Source: Lacipirellula limnantheis
GTDB lineage: Bacteria > Planctomycetota > Planctomycetia > Pirellulales > Lacipirellulaceae
Length of the DNA: 64,000 nt
Direction: 5' to 3'
Assembly (NCBI RefSeq): GCF_007746075.1
Contig: NZ_CP036339.1
Location: forward strand, 4,369,786-4,433,785
Every line of letters starts with the position of its first letter. The stretch's first letter is position 1. The notes under the pieces are model-generated. The model saw nothing but the letters and a program-made list of their open reading frames with translations. It was not told where the DNA came from and did no database searches. Of the stretch, positions 51,042-60,231 are shown one piece after another. The position numbers were made by a program, and so were the translations under genes.

Positions 51042-52360
51042 CGCTTCCCTCCCGGCTTGGGCTTACCTCTGCCCCCCTGGCCCTTCTGGTGGCCGACTTT
51101 CTTCTTGAACGCTCCCGGGCGGCCCGGCTTCTTGCCGCCCAACGCCTTACCCGGCGGCTTGCCGCTGGGACCAGCTGGGCGAGCCGCGTGCGGGGCGCTC
51201 GGCCCGCCATCGCCGATCACGCTGCGCACCGGTTCAGTCCCTCCAATTGGCGACGGTTTCTTCGTGGCGCCCTTCCCCGCGCCGGGCCGCCCTCCGATTG
51301 GCTTGCGTCCGCTGGTCGGCTTTCGCGTCGCCGCCGCAGCGCGGCTGCCGCGCATTGGCGCCCGCTTTGGCCCGCCAGGCCCACGACCGGATTGGCGGCG
51401 CGGCGGCGCGTCATCGGCGTCCTGCTCCCGCGGCCCAGCCGCAGCCGCTTCACGGAGCTTCTTGACCTCCTCCGGCGTTAGCATACGCACCGCCCCGCGC
51501 GGCAGTTCCCCAAGCCGTATCGGGCCGACGGCGACGCGAATCAGCCGCTGTACTTTGTGCCCGAGTCGGGCCAGCAGCCGCCGCACTTCGCGGTTGCGAC
51601 CTTCGTCGAGCACCATTTCGAGCAACGTCGCACCCTTCTTCGCAGACTTCACGCGGACGTCGACGGCATGGACGAACCCATCGGAGAGATGGACCCCTTT
51701 TTTCACCTGTGCGAGCACATCGGGCGCCGGCTGTCCCGCGACGGTCACTTCGTAGATCTTTTCCACGCCATGGCGCGGATGCGTCAGTTGGTCGGCCAGG
51801 GGCCCGTCGTTCGTGACGAGGATCAGCCCTTCGCTCGCCATGTCTAGCCGGCCGACGTTGAACATCCTCCCCACCCCCGGCGGCAGCAGATCGATCACCC
51901 GCGGCCGGCCGCTGGGGTCGCGAGCCGTCGACACGATGCCCGGCGGCTTGTGAACGGCAAAGTACTGCAACCGAATCCGCGGCAACGGTTCGCCGTCGAC
52001 CTTGATCTCCTGCTTAGCGCGATCGACGCGGGCGCCGAGTTCGGTGATGACCTCACCGTCGACCTGAACGCGCCCCTCGGTGATGTACTCCTCGCATTCG
52101 CGCCGGCTTGCCAACCCTGCCGCCGCGAGCACCTTCTGCAGCCGATCGCCGCGCGGCTCGCCAGAGGAAACTGGTCGCGCGGCCGCCGCCGTTGGGCGCG
52201 GACGGCGTTGCGACGGCCCGCCTGCTGGTGGACGCTTGCCTCCTGCGGAACGCCCGCCGGCGGGCTTACCGCCGCCCGCTCTGCCGGGACGCTGGCCGCC
52301 GGAGTTTGACTTGCCTGAACGCGGCTTACCCGAGCCGCGCTTTCCGGGAGGGGGCGCCAT
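51038..52360 (-). CDS. rluB: rRNA pseudouridine synthase, RluB/RsuA family, with long basic tails
   Basis: A 440-residue protein with a 245-residue catalytic core. The first 70 residues are a Gly/Pro/Lys/Arg-rich tail. An S4 RNA-binding domain follows ('DRLQKVLAAAGLASRRECEE'), then the synthase core with the catalytic Asp in 'VGRLDMASEGLILVTNDG' and 'LTHPRHGVEKIYEVTV', ending near 'LPRGAVRMLTPEEVKKL'. About 130 further residues are again Gly/Pro/Lys/Arg-rich. It should isomerise a specific uridine in 23S (or 16S) rRNA. The tails probably bind RNA. It overlaps pyrK by 4 bases. Confidence 0.92.
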   Translation of the reverse strand: MAPPPGKRGSGKPRSGKSNSGGQRPGRAGGGKPAGGRSAGGKRPPAGGPSQRRPRPTAAAARPVSSGEPRGDRLQKVLAAAGLASRRECEEYITEGRVQVDGEVITELGARVDRAKQEIKVDGEPLPRIRLQYFAVHKPPGIVSTARDPSGRPRVIDLLPPGVGRMFNVGRLDMASEGLILVTNDGPLADQLTHPRHGVEKIYEVTVAGQPAPDVLAQVKKGVHLSDGFVHAVDVRVKSAKKGATLLEMVLDEGRNREVRRLLARLGHKVQRLIRVAVGPIRLGELPRGAVRMLTPEEVKKLREAAAAGPREQDADDAPPRRQSGRGPGGPKRAPMRGSRAAAATRKPTSGRKPIGGRPGAGKGATKKPSPIGGTEPVRSVIGDGGPSAPHAARPAGPSGKPPGKALGGKKPGRPGAFKKKVGHQKGQGGRGKPKPGGKR

Positions 52361-52454
52361 GGGACCTAACTTCTGCTAGCTGCGAGGATGCAATGAAATT
52401 CTCCATCCCGCATGATAGCTGGGGCAGGCCTCCGGCCCCAGGGCCGCCATGGAC

Positions 52455-52913
52455 CTAGTAACGAATCGAGGGCTGGCCGTAGGGAGCGCTCGGCGTTACC
52501 GGCATCGTCGGCGTCACGACGGGCGCCGGTGGCGTGTACGTGGGAACTGACGGAGCCGCCGGGACGAAGGTCGGCGCGGCGCTGGGCACAGTGGCAGCGG
52601 CAGGCGAGAGGTTTGGTGCGCTGACCGCCGCGGCCGCAGGCGTCGGGACCACGCCGCGGCGGGCCGCCTGAACAATGGTGAAATCCTGGGCGCGTTCAAC
52701 TTCGTTGCGCGGAATTCCAAACTCCCGCGGGCGTCCGCCGTCGATGGGCGGGCCAAGATCCGGAAGCGGGTAAGGATCGAACGCTTCCGCATTGGCCCGC
52801 TGGTATCCAGCGGGGCCAGGATGGCGCAGCCTTGGATACCGAATCGTCGGCGAGCAGCCTGCAGCGATGCAGGCGGCGACGATTGCTGGCAGGCAGAAGG
52901 CGAGGCGAGACAT
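52455..52913 (-). CDS. Planctomycete-type small lipoprotein, Pro/Ala-rich
   Basis: ATG 52913 gives 152 residues; a TTG seven codons earlier is less likely. Residues 1-20 form a lipoprotein signal ('FCLPAIVAACIAAGCSP'). The mature N-terminus has 'YPRLRHPGPAGYQRANAEAF' and 'DPYPLPDLGPPIDGGRPREF', short motifs that look conserved rather than random. The last 70 residues are Pro/Ala/Val/Thr-rich ('APSVPTYTPPAPVV') and probably disordered. It should sit in a membrane by its lipid. It lies between manA and rluB on the same strand, 95 bases before rluB. Function unknown. Confidence 0.72.
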   Translation of the reverse strand: MSRLAFCLPAIVAACIAAGCSPTIRYPRLRHPGPAGYQRANAEAFDPYPLPDLGPPIDGGRPREFGIPRNEVERAQDFTIVQAARRGVVPTPAAAAVSAPNLSPAAATVPSAAPTFVPAAPSVPTYTPPAPVVTPTMPVTPSAPYGQPSIRY

Positions 52914-53006
52914 CGTTCCATCCGTGGACGGCAATGCGGAGAGTGACGCGCGGGGATTGTAGGAGCTGGGGGGAATTCGGCAAAGATGAGCTGGCGTCCC
53001 ACTGTG

Positions 53007-54002
53007 CTAGCGTGGCAGCGACACGTCGAGCAGCGTCAAATTTCCTTGGGATGCGATTTTTGCTCGACCCGCGGCCGCCGGCAGCAGCGCTGTCTGACCC
53101 GCCGAGAGGACTTCTTCGCGAGGTCCGCTAGTCGTTTGCGTCGTGATGGCCGCGCCCCCTTCCAGCACTGCCAGCAAGTGAAACGAACCATCGCCGCCGA
53201 TCGTTGCAGAGCCGCCGTCGGCGAGTTTCAGTCGATCGAGGAGGAATTTGTCGCACGCCACGAGGCGCTCGATGCTGGAAGCGATGAATTGCGGATGCTG
53301 CGAAGCTACGGGCCCGCGCGCGTAGTCGATCGTCGCCAACGACTCCTCAACGTGGAGTGGTCGCGGCTTGCCGGCCGCGTCGACTCGGTCCCAGTCGTGC
53401 AGCCTGAACGTCGTATCGCTCGCTTGTTGGATCTCGGCAATCACCAGCCCCGCACCGAGGGCATGCACGGTTCCCGCGGGAATGAAGACGCAGTCGCCGA
53501 CGCGGGCCGCGAAGGCGTGGAGGCAGCTCTCACAATGCCCGCTGGCGATGGCTGCGGCGAGCTGCTCGGCGGTGACGCCTGGTTTGAGACCCGCATAGAT
53601 GTTGCTTCCCGGCTCCGCCGCGAGAACGACCCACGCCTCGGTCTTGCCCAAATCGGGCGGGTCGAGCTCGGCGCCCTGTTCATCGTTCGGATGGACCTGG
53701 ACCGAAAGGGTGCGGTTGCAGTCGAGAAACTTGAACAGCAGCGGAAAGCTCGTCGCCGGCACGCCGTCGCCGAGGAGCTTCGCGGGTTGCTCCCGCACCA
53801 AGTCGCCGAGAGTTTTGCCCGACAGGGCGCCGTTCAGCACGACGCTCTGATCATCGCCATGATCGACAATTTCCCAACTCTCGGCATAGTCGTCGCCTGG
53901 GCCAATTGCTTTGCCGAGCATCGTTCCGAGGCGGCGACCGCCCCAGAGATAACGGCGGAAAATCGGCTGGAAACGGAGCAAGTAATCGCAGGCGGTCGTC
54001 AT
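53007..54002 (-). CDS. manA: Mannose-6-phosphate isomerase, class I
   Basis: A 331-residue cupin-type zinc enzyme interconverting fructose 6-phosphate and mannose 6-phosphate, which links glycolysis to GDP-mannose and surface polysaccharides. It begins 'LLRFQPIFRRYLWGGRRLG' and has 'ESWEIVDHGDD', the metal-binding 'LSVQVHPNDEQGAEL' with 'GKTEAWVVL', and 'VFIPAGTVHALGAGLVIAEI'. Length fits the short Bacillus-type class (about 315-330). The 362-codon frame on the opposite strand is a shadow. Confidence 0.94.
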   Translation of the reverse strand: MTTACDYLLRFQPIFRRYLWGGRRLGTMLGKAIGPGDDYAESWEIVDHGDDQSVVLNGALSGKTLGDLVREQPAKLLGDGVPATSFPLLFKFLDCNRTLSVQVHPNDEQGAELDPPDLGKTEAWVVLAAEPGSNIYAGLKPGVTAEQLAAAIASGHCESCLHAFAARVGDCVFIPAGTVHALGAGLVIAEIQQASDTTFRLHDWDRVDAAGKPRPLHVEESLATIDYARGPVASQHPQFIASSIERLVACDKFLLDRLKLADGGSATIGGDGSFHLLAVLEGGAAITTQTTSGPREEVLSAGQTALLPAAAGRAKIASQGNLTLLDVSLPR

Positions 54003-54195
54003 CGCGTCTCTCGGAAACCTATGTTTAGGCGGGACTTACCGATAATCGACCCGCGGTCCGTGCGTTGTCGCTGACTGGCGTCGTTTGTAACATGAAGTGA
54101 CGCCGGTTGAGAGCCTCTGGCGGTTATTCCGCCGTTGCCTTTGCGTTACTCTGGGACCTGGTCGTTCCTTGCATCTTTTGAAATCCCTCCCCTGG

Positions 54196-54216
54196 CCCCT
54201 CCCTTTGAGGGAGGGG
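54196..54216. repeat. CCCCTCCC-TTTGA-GGGAGGGG hairpin before tatC
   Basis: A perfect 8-bp stem with a 5-base loop ends 13 bases upstream of the tatC ATG. It looks like a short dispersed repeat (preceded by CCCTCCCCTGG). In mRNA it could hinder ribosome access to tatC. Confidence 0.6.
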
Positions 54217-54229
54217 GACGAACGCTCCT

Positions 54230-55387
54230 ATGCCGCCGCGACCTGAAGACGAATCTCGGCTGGAGCAATCGAAGATGTCCTTTGGGGAGCATCTCGAAGA
54301 GCTGCGCCGCGCTCTGTTCAAGTCGATCGCAGCGCTGTTCATCGGGTTTCTCGTCGGCATGGCGGTGGCGAACGATATTGTCGCCTACGTGCAAACTCCG
54401 GTGCGCGAGTCGCTCGAACGATTCTACATGCGGCAGACCGCCCGCCAGCAGGAGGAGCGCGTCGCCGAACTCAAGGCGCAGGGCCGCAACGCTCACGAGG
54501 ACGAGCTGGTCACGTACGAGGATATGCAGCGCGAGGGGCTGGTCGTTACTGAGTACCTGATCGAGCCCCAGGAGTTTCGGCGGTTGCTGGAGGAGCAATA
54601 TCCGCAGCTGAAAACACTTCTGGCAGAAAACGACAAAGGAGCCAACGACAAACGGGCCGGGGCGCCATTGACCGAATCGGTCGACGCTGCCGAAAAGGCC
54701 GACATGGTTAAGGCGGATGCGCCGAACAGACTCAACCGTTCCGACCTCATTGAACTGCGATTGTTCCAACCGATCGAGCAAGACTCGCGCTTGCGCGTCG
54801 TCGGCCACAGCATGATGGAGCCTTTTTCGGTTTGGCTGAAGGCGGCGTTCATCTCGGGGTTGGTATTTTCGAGCCCGTTCATTTTCTACTTCATCTGGGA
54901 ATTCGTCGCGGCGGGTCTCTACAAGCACGAGCAAAGCTACATCTATACCTACATGCCGATCAGCATCGGCTTGTTCATTGGCGGGGCGCTCCTGGCGTTC
55001 TTCTTCGCGTTCGAGCCGCTCCTGGACTTCATGTTCTGGTACTACGAGCGGACCGAAACGCAGCCCGACTTGAACCTGAGTGAGTGGGTGAGCTTCGTGC
55101 TAATGATGCCGCTCGGGTTTGGAATCAGCTTCCAGCTGCCGCTGTTGATGCTGCTGTTGGAGCGGATCGGGATTTTCACTGTCGACAGCTACTGGTCGAA
55201 ATGGCGTCTCGCCGTGGTGATCATCATGGTGATCGCGATGATCCTGACGCCGTCGCCCGATCCCTACAGCATGCTGCTGATGGGCGTGCCGCTAGTCGGG
55301 CTCTACTTCGGCGGCATTTGGCTCTGCAAGTTAGCGCCGGGGAGACGGCTGGAGTCTCCCGGAGACTTGCTGGCGCGGCGGACTTAG
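54230..55387 (+). CDS. tatC: Sec-independent (twin-arginine) translocase TatC with enlarged first periplasmic loop
   Basis: A 385-residue membrane protein, the receptor for twin-arginine signal peptides. The N-terminus has the TatC signature 'MSFGEHLEELRRALFKSIAA' before helix 1 (about 30-50). The second conserved block 'MEPFSVWLKAAFISG' does not begin until about residue 196. The first periplasmic loop is thus about 140 residues instead of about 40, and is charged ('ARQQEERVAELKAQGRNAHE' and 'KADAPNRLNRSDLIELRLFQ'). Helices 2-6 and the final 'ILTPSPDPYSMLLMGVPLVG' are normal. No tatA is adjacent. Confidence 0.95.
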   Translation: MPPRPEDESRLEQSKMSFGEHLEELRRALFKSIAALFIGFLVGMAVANDIVAYVQTPVRESLERFYMRQTARQQEERVAELKAQGRNAHEDELVTYEDMQREGLVVTEYLIEPQEFRRLLEEQYPQLKTLLAENDKGANDKRAGAPLTESVDAAEKADMVKADAPNRLNRSDLIELRLFQPIEQDSRLRVVGHSMMEPFSVWLKAAFISGLVFSSPFIFYFIWEFVAAGLYKHEQSYIYTYMPISIGLFIGGALLAFFFAFEPLLDFMFWYYERTETQPDLNLSEWVSFVLMMPLGFGISFQLPLLMLLLERIGIFTVDSYWSKWRLAVVIIMVIAMILTPSPDPYSMLLMGVPLVGLYFGGIWLCKLAPGRRLESPGDLLARRT

Positions 55388-55433
55388 CGGCGCCGGCCCG
55401 CGCGTCGCTTCATGCCAAATCCCAGCGACAACG

Positions 55434-57188
55434 CTACTTCGCCGTGTAAGCATCCGCGGGAATCGTCCAGTCGATGGGCGTCTTTGCTTTGACAAGCTTC
55501 TGCACCTCGGCGACCGACTCGAGCGCTAGCCGCGCGGTTTTCCCCGTCTTCGCCATGTATGCCGCGGCAACGCCGGCAGCCGTTCCGGTCGACCATTCCG
55601 TCGGATGGAGCCGCGTGGCTGAATTGGCCATGAAGCTCTGCGCCATCGTCTTCCCAGCGACAAGCATGTTCTCGATGCGCTCGTTGGTTAGCGCCCGAAA
55701 CGGAATGTAAAAGGGCAAGGTGTCGTGAAAGGCGTGGATGTACTTGGGGAACTCGCGCCCGACGATCGGATGAATGTCGGCCGGATAAGCGCCCAGGGCA
55801 ATCCGGTCGTCAAACTTCGTTCCCGTGCGATCAGCGACGTCTCCAACCAAGTCGGCCATCGGCAGCACGTAGCCATCCAGCCCGATGGAGCGGCGCGTGT
55901 CGCGGATGTACGGCAGTTTCGCCAGTCCATGCCCCGTGCCCAGCACCGTGGAGTTCAACACGATCTGCTTCGGATCAATTCCGTCGGGGGCGTGCCGCTT
56001 GAACCATTCGTGCCAGCCCAAGGCGCGCTCTTCCGCTCCGGCCATCACCGCGAGGTCGACGCCTCCCTGCCAGTCGTCACAGGTGGCCGCAGCGTCCGCC
56101 TTCGACGGAAAGAGGTAACCGAACGGATAATCATTCCCGCCGTTGCCAACCTTGGCGGAGTACCCCCAATTCTGCAGGCAAAGATCTCCTGGCGCCGGCG
56201 GACCGTCGCCGCGTATGCGGCGATAGGTCCAGACTTGATCCCACGCGTCGGCGCGCCCCTCGTAGGTAGCAAAACCCATTCGCTCTAGCGGAACGTCATA
56301 TTTCGGCTCGTCGGCCGGGTTCTCCAAGAATTCCTCGACGAAACAAAACACCGTCGCCTGTCCCGTGCGGTCGTCGCCCGCCAGCCCGCCGTCAGTGGCC
56401 TCGACGCCCTGCAGATAGGGAGCGTCGGCCAGCGCGAGCACCTCGCCCCACTCGGTGGCGTCGATAAACACCGGCGACCGCTTCGCTCCGTCGCGGGAGC
56501 CGAAATAGAGCACGCGCTTAGTGAAGCGATCGGATTCTTGCGGCGAGTACCAATCGGCTAGGTCCTTGGAAGGCAGACGATCGTAGCCGCCGTGACGCAC
56601 GCCCGGTTTCGGCTTCCGCTGAATGGCGGTAAGCGACGCAATGCGATCGCCGTCGCCGTTTAACTCGACCCGCTTCACCACTGTCTCGCGGAAGATCGTG
56701 AGCTTATCGCTGAGCTGCTTCTCCAGCGGCTCGAGTTGGCGAACAAAGCTATCGGGGCAAAAGCAAAACCGACTCACCCAACAATCGGCCGGGTTTTCTA
56801 AGTATTGCATCAAGGCGTGAAAGCTCGGCGTAATGTTCGCCGGGTCGCGGGCGACACGCGCGACGCTATACGACTGCGTTCCGGGCGCTGTTGCCTTGAT
56901 GGTGTGCCAAGCCTCGTCGACCGCCGGCACTCCGCTGCTGGTGAGTTGCCCGCCAACCCAATCGGTCGGCTCCAGCAGCGCGGTGCGGGCCCCGCTCTCC
57001 GCCGACGCGAGGGCGGCGGCAAATGCCGCGGTCGACCCGCCAGCGATGATGACGTCATAGTCGTTTAACGTCACCGCTGCCGACTGCTCCGCAGCGACGA
57101 CAACTGCCGAATTCGCGCCAATTACTCCACTGGTCAAAGCCAGCATAAGATAGAGCGCAATCGTACTTAAAAATCGCGTCATCGTCAC
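55434..57188 (-). CDS. Exported FAD-dependent oxidoreductase (PF12831 type)
   Basis: A 584-residue protein. Residues 1-35 form a signal peptide ('FLSTIALYLMLALTSGVIGA'). The FAD-binding Rossmann motif follows: 'YDVIIAGGSTAAFAAALASA' and 'LLEPTDWVGGQLTSSG'. Mid-protein 'VFIDATEWGEVLALADAPYL' and the C-terminal 'LVAGKTMAQSFMANSATRLH' are typical of the FAD_oxidored group found in planctomycetes, sometimes annotated xanthan-lyase-related. It overlaps the symporter gene by 4 bases (ATGA) and is the last gene of the five-gene cluster. The substrate is probably a sugar or sugar derivative; inferred from neighbours. Confidence 0.85.
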   Translation of the reverse strand: MTMTRFLSTIALYLMLALTSGVIGANSAVVVAAEQSAAVTLNDYDVIIAGGSTAAFAAALASAESGARTALLEPTDWVGGQLTSSGVPAVDEAWHTIKATAPGTQSYSVARVARDPANITPSFHALMQYLENPADCWVSRFCFCPDSFVRQLEPLEKQLSDKLTIFRETVVKRVELNGDGDRIASLTAIQRKPKPGVRHGGYDRLPSKDLADWYSPQESDRFTKRVLYFGSRDGAKRSPVFIDATEWGEVLALADAPYLQGVEATDGGLAGDDRTGQATVFCFVEEFLENPADEPKYDVPLERMGFATYEGRADAWDQVWTYRRIRGDGPPAPGDLCLQNWGYSAKVGNGGNDYPFGYLFPSKADAAATCDDWQGGVDLAVMAGAEERALGWHEWFKRHAPDGIDPKQIVLNSTVLGTGHGLAKLPYIRDTRRSIGLDGYVLPMADLVGDVADRTGTKFDDRIALGAYPADIHPIVGREFPKYIHAFHDTLPFYIPFRALTNERIENMLVAGKTMAQSFMANSATRLHPTEWSTGTAAGVAAAYMAKTGKTARLALESVAEVQKLVKAKTPIDWTIPADAYTAK

Positions 57189-59044
57189 TCAGCCTCCAAC
57201 CGATCCAGATGCCAGTCAAACAGATATCGAAACGCAATGCCTCCCCCGACGGCGACGCCAAGCAGCGCTGTCGCGAGAGTCCAATTGCCAATCACCAGCT
57301 GTGAAACGCCGAGCACGCCAGCGGCGATCCATGCGGCGCCAACCGCGGCAACGCCAAAGCCCCCCGCCAGCAGGAGCGGCGGCCCAACGGGCGGCAGGGG
57401 CGTCGAAGCCCCGGCACGCTGGTTCGTCTCCGCGGCGGAAATCATTTGCCGCACCGGCGTCCACCAACCTAGCGGCCGTGCGCGGAGGTAGAACGACGTG
57501 AGCGTTTCCTCCGACTCCGGCTTCGTCAACAAGGCGACGGCAACCCACGCCATGGTCGTCACCACGATGGCGATCAGCGCGTGGAGCATCGCCATACCGT
57601 CGGCAGCGGCCTCGCCGGCGGCGAGCCGGGTCGCCCACCAGTCTGATTTTGGCAGCAGCCAAGCGAGTGCGAAATACGCCACGGGGCCGCCGATCATCGC
57701 CGCCACCCACGATGCCAGATTTGCCCGCCACCACCACCACTGCGCCCAAAGATATGCGGCCGAAGCGGCGAACATGCCGCTGATGACGGTGGCAATTCGA
57801 AAGAGCGAGTCGGAAGCGAACATGACCCAAATGCCGGCGAGCAAGATCCCGAGAGTAATGCCGCGACCAACCCACAATACATGGGGATGACGAGGATCGA
57901 GGATCGCCGCCTGCGGAAAGAGCTGGCGGAGGACGTCGTTCACGACCGTCTGCGAGCCGTAGTTTAAATACCCGCTAATCGTCGACATTACGCTGGCGAG
58001 CCCGCCGGCGACGACGAGTCCCAGGACGCCGGCAGGCAGGTATTCGATCAACATCATCCCATAGACCTGTTCCCGCTCGCCGCGCGTCGCATGGTACAGA
58101 TCGGGATGCTTGGCGACCATTCCCAGGACGGGAAGCGTAATAAGCAGCAGCATGATGAACATTGCCAGCTGACCCCAAATGGTCACCTTCGCCGCCTCCC
58201 GCGCCGTGCGACACGAAAAGATCCGTTGCCCGTCGAGGTCCACGCTCCCGCCGCGGCCGATCGTCGGGATGATCAGCCAGGCGATCACTACCCATGGGCC
58301 GAGAATCGCGTGGCCTGGTACAGGCAGGGTTGCGAGAATCTCGGCATGCTCGGCCGGGTGCGCTGCCTTGATGGCCGCGGCGAGATCGGTCGGCCCGCCG
58401 GCGTTGACCAAAACGGCGACGAGTAGGGCGGCGCTGGCGACCACAATGACGGCCGATTGGAAGACGTCGGTGACCAAGACGCCGGCAAATCCCGAGACCC
58501 ACACATACCCGGCGACCAACGGCACGACGCACGCCAGCGTCGCCCATTTGCTTTCGATTCCCAGCACTGGCTGCATGATTTTGTGCGTTCCGAGCAATCC
58601 GGCCCCGATCCAGGGGACCATGCTCACCGCGACCGCGAACAGCGCCGTGTAGATACGGACGAGCTTCGCGCCGCGGCCGCCAAAGCGCAGGGCGTAGAAC
58701 TCGGGACCCGTGCGAATATTGAGTTGCCGCCACCGCGCCGCGAAGAGCATCGCCACGATCATCCACGCCAGACCAAAGCGCGAAAGGTAGAACCAAGCGA
58801 CTGGCAATCCAACCACGGCCGCCATACCGCAGTACAGTGGCGCCACATCGGCGTTGATTGCCGTCGCGGCATATGAGACGCCATTCATCCACGCGGGGAC
58901 GCGTCTGCCGGCCAGGTAGTAGCTCTCTTCGTCCTCGCGTCCGGTACGCCACAGCCGATGCGCCCACAAACCAATGACGAGCGTCGCCGCCAGATAGACG
59001 GCAATAACGATCAAGTCGGCGGCGTGGGATCCAAGCCAGTTCAT
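57185..59044 (-). CDS. Sodium:solute symporter family transporter
   Basis: A 619-residue polytopic membrane protein with about 13-15 hydrophobic segments. It begins 'DLIVIAVYLAATLVIGLWAH' and shows SSS-family phrases: 'VPAWMNGVSYAATAINADVA', 'RTGPEFYALRFGG', 'GLVVAGGLASVMSTISGYLN' and 'SQTVVNDVLRQLFP'. Members import sugars, sialic acid, amino acids or vitamins with sodium. Placed between sugar-type oxidoreductases and an anhydromuramate-kinase-like gene, it probably imports the cluster's sugar substrate. The predicted substrate cannot be read from sequence. Confidence 0.9.
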   Translation of the reverse strand: MNWLGSHAADLIVIAVYLAATLVIGLWAHRLWRTGREDEESYYLAGRRVPAWMNGVSYAATAINADVAPLYCGMAAVVGLPVAWFYLSRFGLAWMIVAMLFAARWRQLNIRTGPEFYALRFGGRGAKLVRIYTALFAVAVSMVPWIGAGLLGTHKIMQPVLGIESKWATLACVVPLVAGYVWVSGFAGVLVTDVFQSAVIVVASAALLVAVLVNAGGPTDLAAAIKAAHPAEHAEILATLPVPGHAILGPWVVIAWLIIPTIGRGGSVDLDGQRIFSCRTAREAAKVTIWGQLAMFIMLLLITLPVLGMVAKHPDLYHATRGEREQVYGMMLIEYLPAGVLGLVVAGGLASVMSTISGYLNYGSQTVVNDVLRQLFPQAAILDPRHPHVLWVGRGITLGILLAGIWVMFASDSLFRIATVISGMFAASAAYLWAQWWWWRANLASWVAAMIGGPVAYFALAWLLPKSDWWATRLAAGEAAADGMAMLHALIAIVVTTMAWVAVALLTKPESEETLTSFYLRARPLGWWTPVRQMISAAETNQRAGASTPLPPVGPPLLLAGGFGVAAVGAAWIAAGVLGVSQLVIGNWTLATALLGVAVGGGIAFRYLFDWHLDRLEAE

Positions 59045-59110
59045 CAGGCGGCAGCGAGCGGTTGAAATAGAATCCGAATGATACGTCGAACAACGGCCCC
59101 AGCGCCGCGG

Positions 59111-60187
59111 CTAGACTTCTACGGCCGCAGATTGTGGCAAGCTATTGAGATAAATCTCGTCAACGATTCGCTGTACGACTTCGCCCTGGCAACCGTTAGC
59201 GCCGGTTACTTCACGCGTCTCGATGCTGCGCAAGAAATCGGCGAACTGATCCTTGAATGGCTCCGCCGCGGCTGCTTCAAATCGCTCGTCGACGAGCGAT
59301 CCTTCTTGTTCTGAGGTCAAAATCACATGGTCGCCGAAGAGTTCGAACGTCATCCCTCCCGCGTCGCCGAAGAATCCCATCAAGGAAGTTGGAATGGACT
59401 TTTCCGGAAAATTTCCGGCCCAAGCAACGTCGAGTTCGAGCGTGGCGCCGTTCCGGAAGCGAACGAACGCATGGGCCGCATCTTCCACATCACACACGCC
59501 ATCCCAGTCCGGCGGACCAGCCCACATGTTTTCATAGACATAGCCCCGCATGCGGCGGCCGAAGGTTGAATAGACTTGGCCGCTCACGTCGGCCACGTCG
59601 GGGTAGCCGAGCGTCGACAGCGCCAGGTCGATCAGATGCACGCCGACGTCAATCAAGGCTCCGCCGCCTGCGACGGACTTGGTCGTGAACCATTTGCCCA
59701 GGCCAGGTACGCCTCGCCGGATATGCAAATGCGCCTTGGCGTGATAGATGTGGCCGAGTCGTCCCGCGCTGACTATTTGCTTGGCCAGCCTGCCGACGGC
59801 GGTATACCGGTGGACGAACCCAATCTGGACGATGCGTCCGGTCCGAGTGGCGACGTCGTTAATTTCCTCGCATTGCGCCGCCGTCAGCGCCATTGGCTTT
59901 TCGAGCAGCACGTCCTTGCCCGCCTCGAGCGCGGCAACGGCGAGGGGGTGATGAAGTCGATTGGGGACGCCGATTACCACCGCGTCAACGGCTTGGTCGT
60001 TGAGGACCATCGACGGGTCGTTGCAGGGGGTTCCGCCGAACTGCGCCGACAGTTCGGCGGCACGCTCCGAGTTCAGATCCGCGATCCAGCGCAGCGTTGC
60101 TCCAGCCGCTTGCGCCGCCTCGGCGTGCTTCTGTCCAATGGCGCCGGCGCCGATAATTCCGATCTGTTTCACGTCACTGGGGCCCAT
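59111..60187 (-). CDS. Gfo/Idh/MocA-family oxidoreductase
   Basis: A 358-residue NAD(P)-dependent sugar-type oxidoreductase. The N-terminal Rossmann domain has 'QIGIIGAGAIGQKHAEAAQA' and the family signature 'VLLEKPMALTAAQCEEINDV', with the catalytic Lys in EKP. The C-terminal domain contains 'ALIDVGVHLIDLALSTLGYP', with the usual D...H pair. There is no signal peptide, unlike many planctomycete members, so it acts in the cytoplasm. It follows the second oxidoreductase gene by 44 bases. Substrate unknown, probably a sugar derivative imported by the neighbouring symporter. Confidence 0.9.
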   Translation of the reverse strand: MGPSDVKQIGIIGAGAIGQKHAEAAQAAGATLRWIADLNSERAAELSAQFGGTPCNDPSMVLNDQAVDAVVIGVPNRLHHPLAVAALEAGKDVLLEKPMALTAAQCEEINDVATRTGRIVQIGFVHRYTAVGRLAKQIVSAGRLGHIYHAKAHLHIRRGVPGLGKWFTTKSVAGGGALIDVGVHLIDLALSTLGYPDVADVSGQVYSTFGRRMRGYVYENMWAGPPDWDGVCDVEDAAHAFVRFRNGATLELDVAWAGNFPEKSIPTSLMGFFGDAGGMTFELFGDHVILTSEQEGSLVDERFEAAAAEPFKDQFADFLRSIETREVTGANGCQGEVVQRIVDEIYLNSLPQSAAVEV

Positions 60188-60231
60188 ATCATGAAGTGGC
60201 TGAAAGCGGATGACTGGTGATTGAATCGCGT

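Noticed and set aside
52986..54074. A 362-codon plus-strand frame opposite manA
   Set aside because: Antisense shadow of mannose-6-phosphate isomerase; composition lacks protein-like features.
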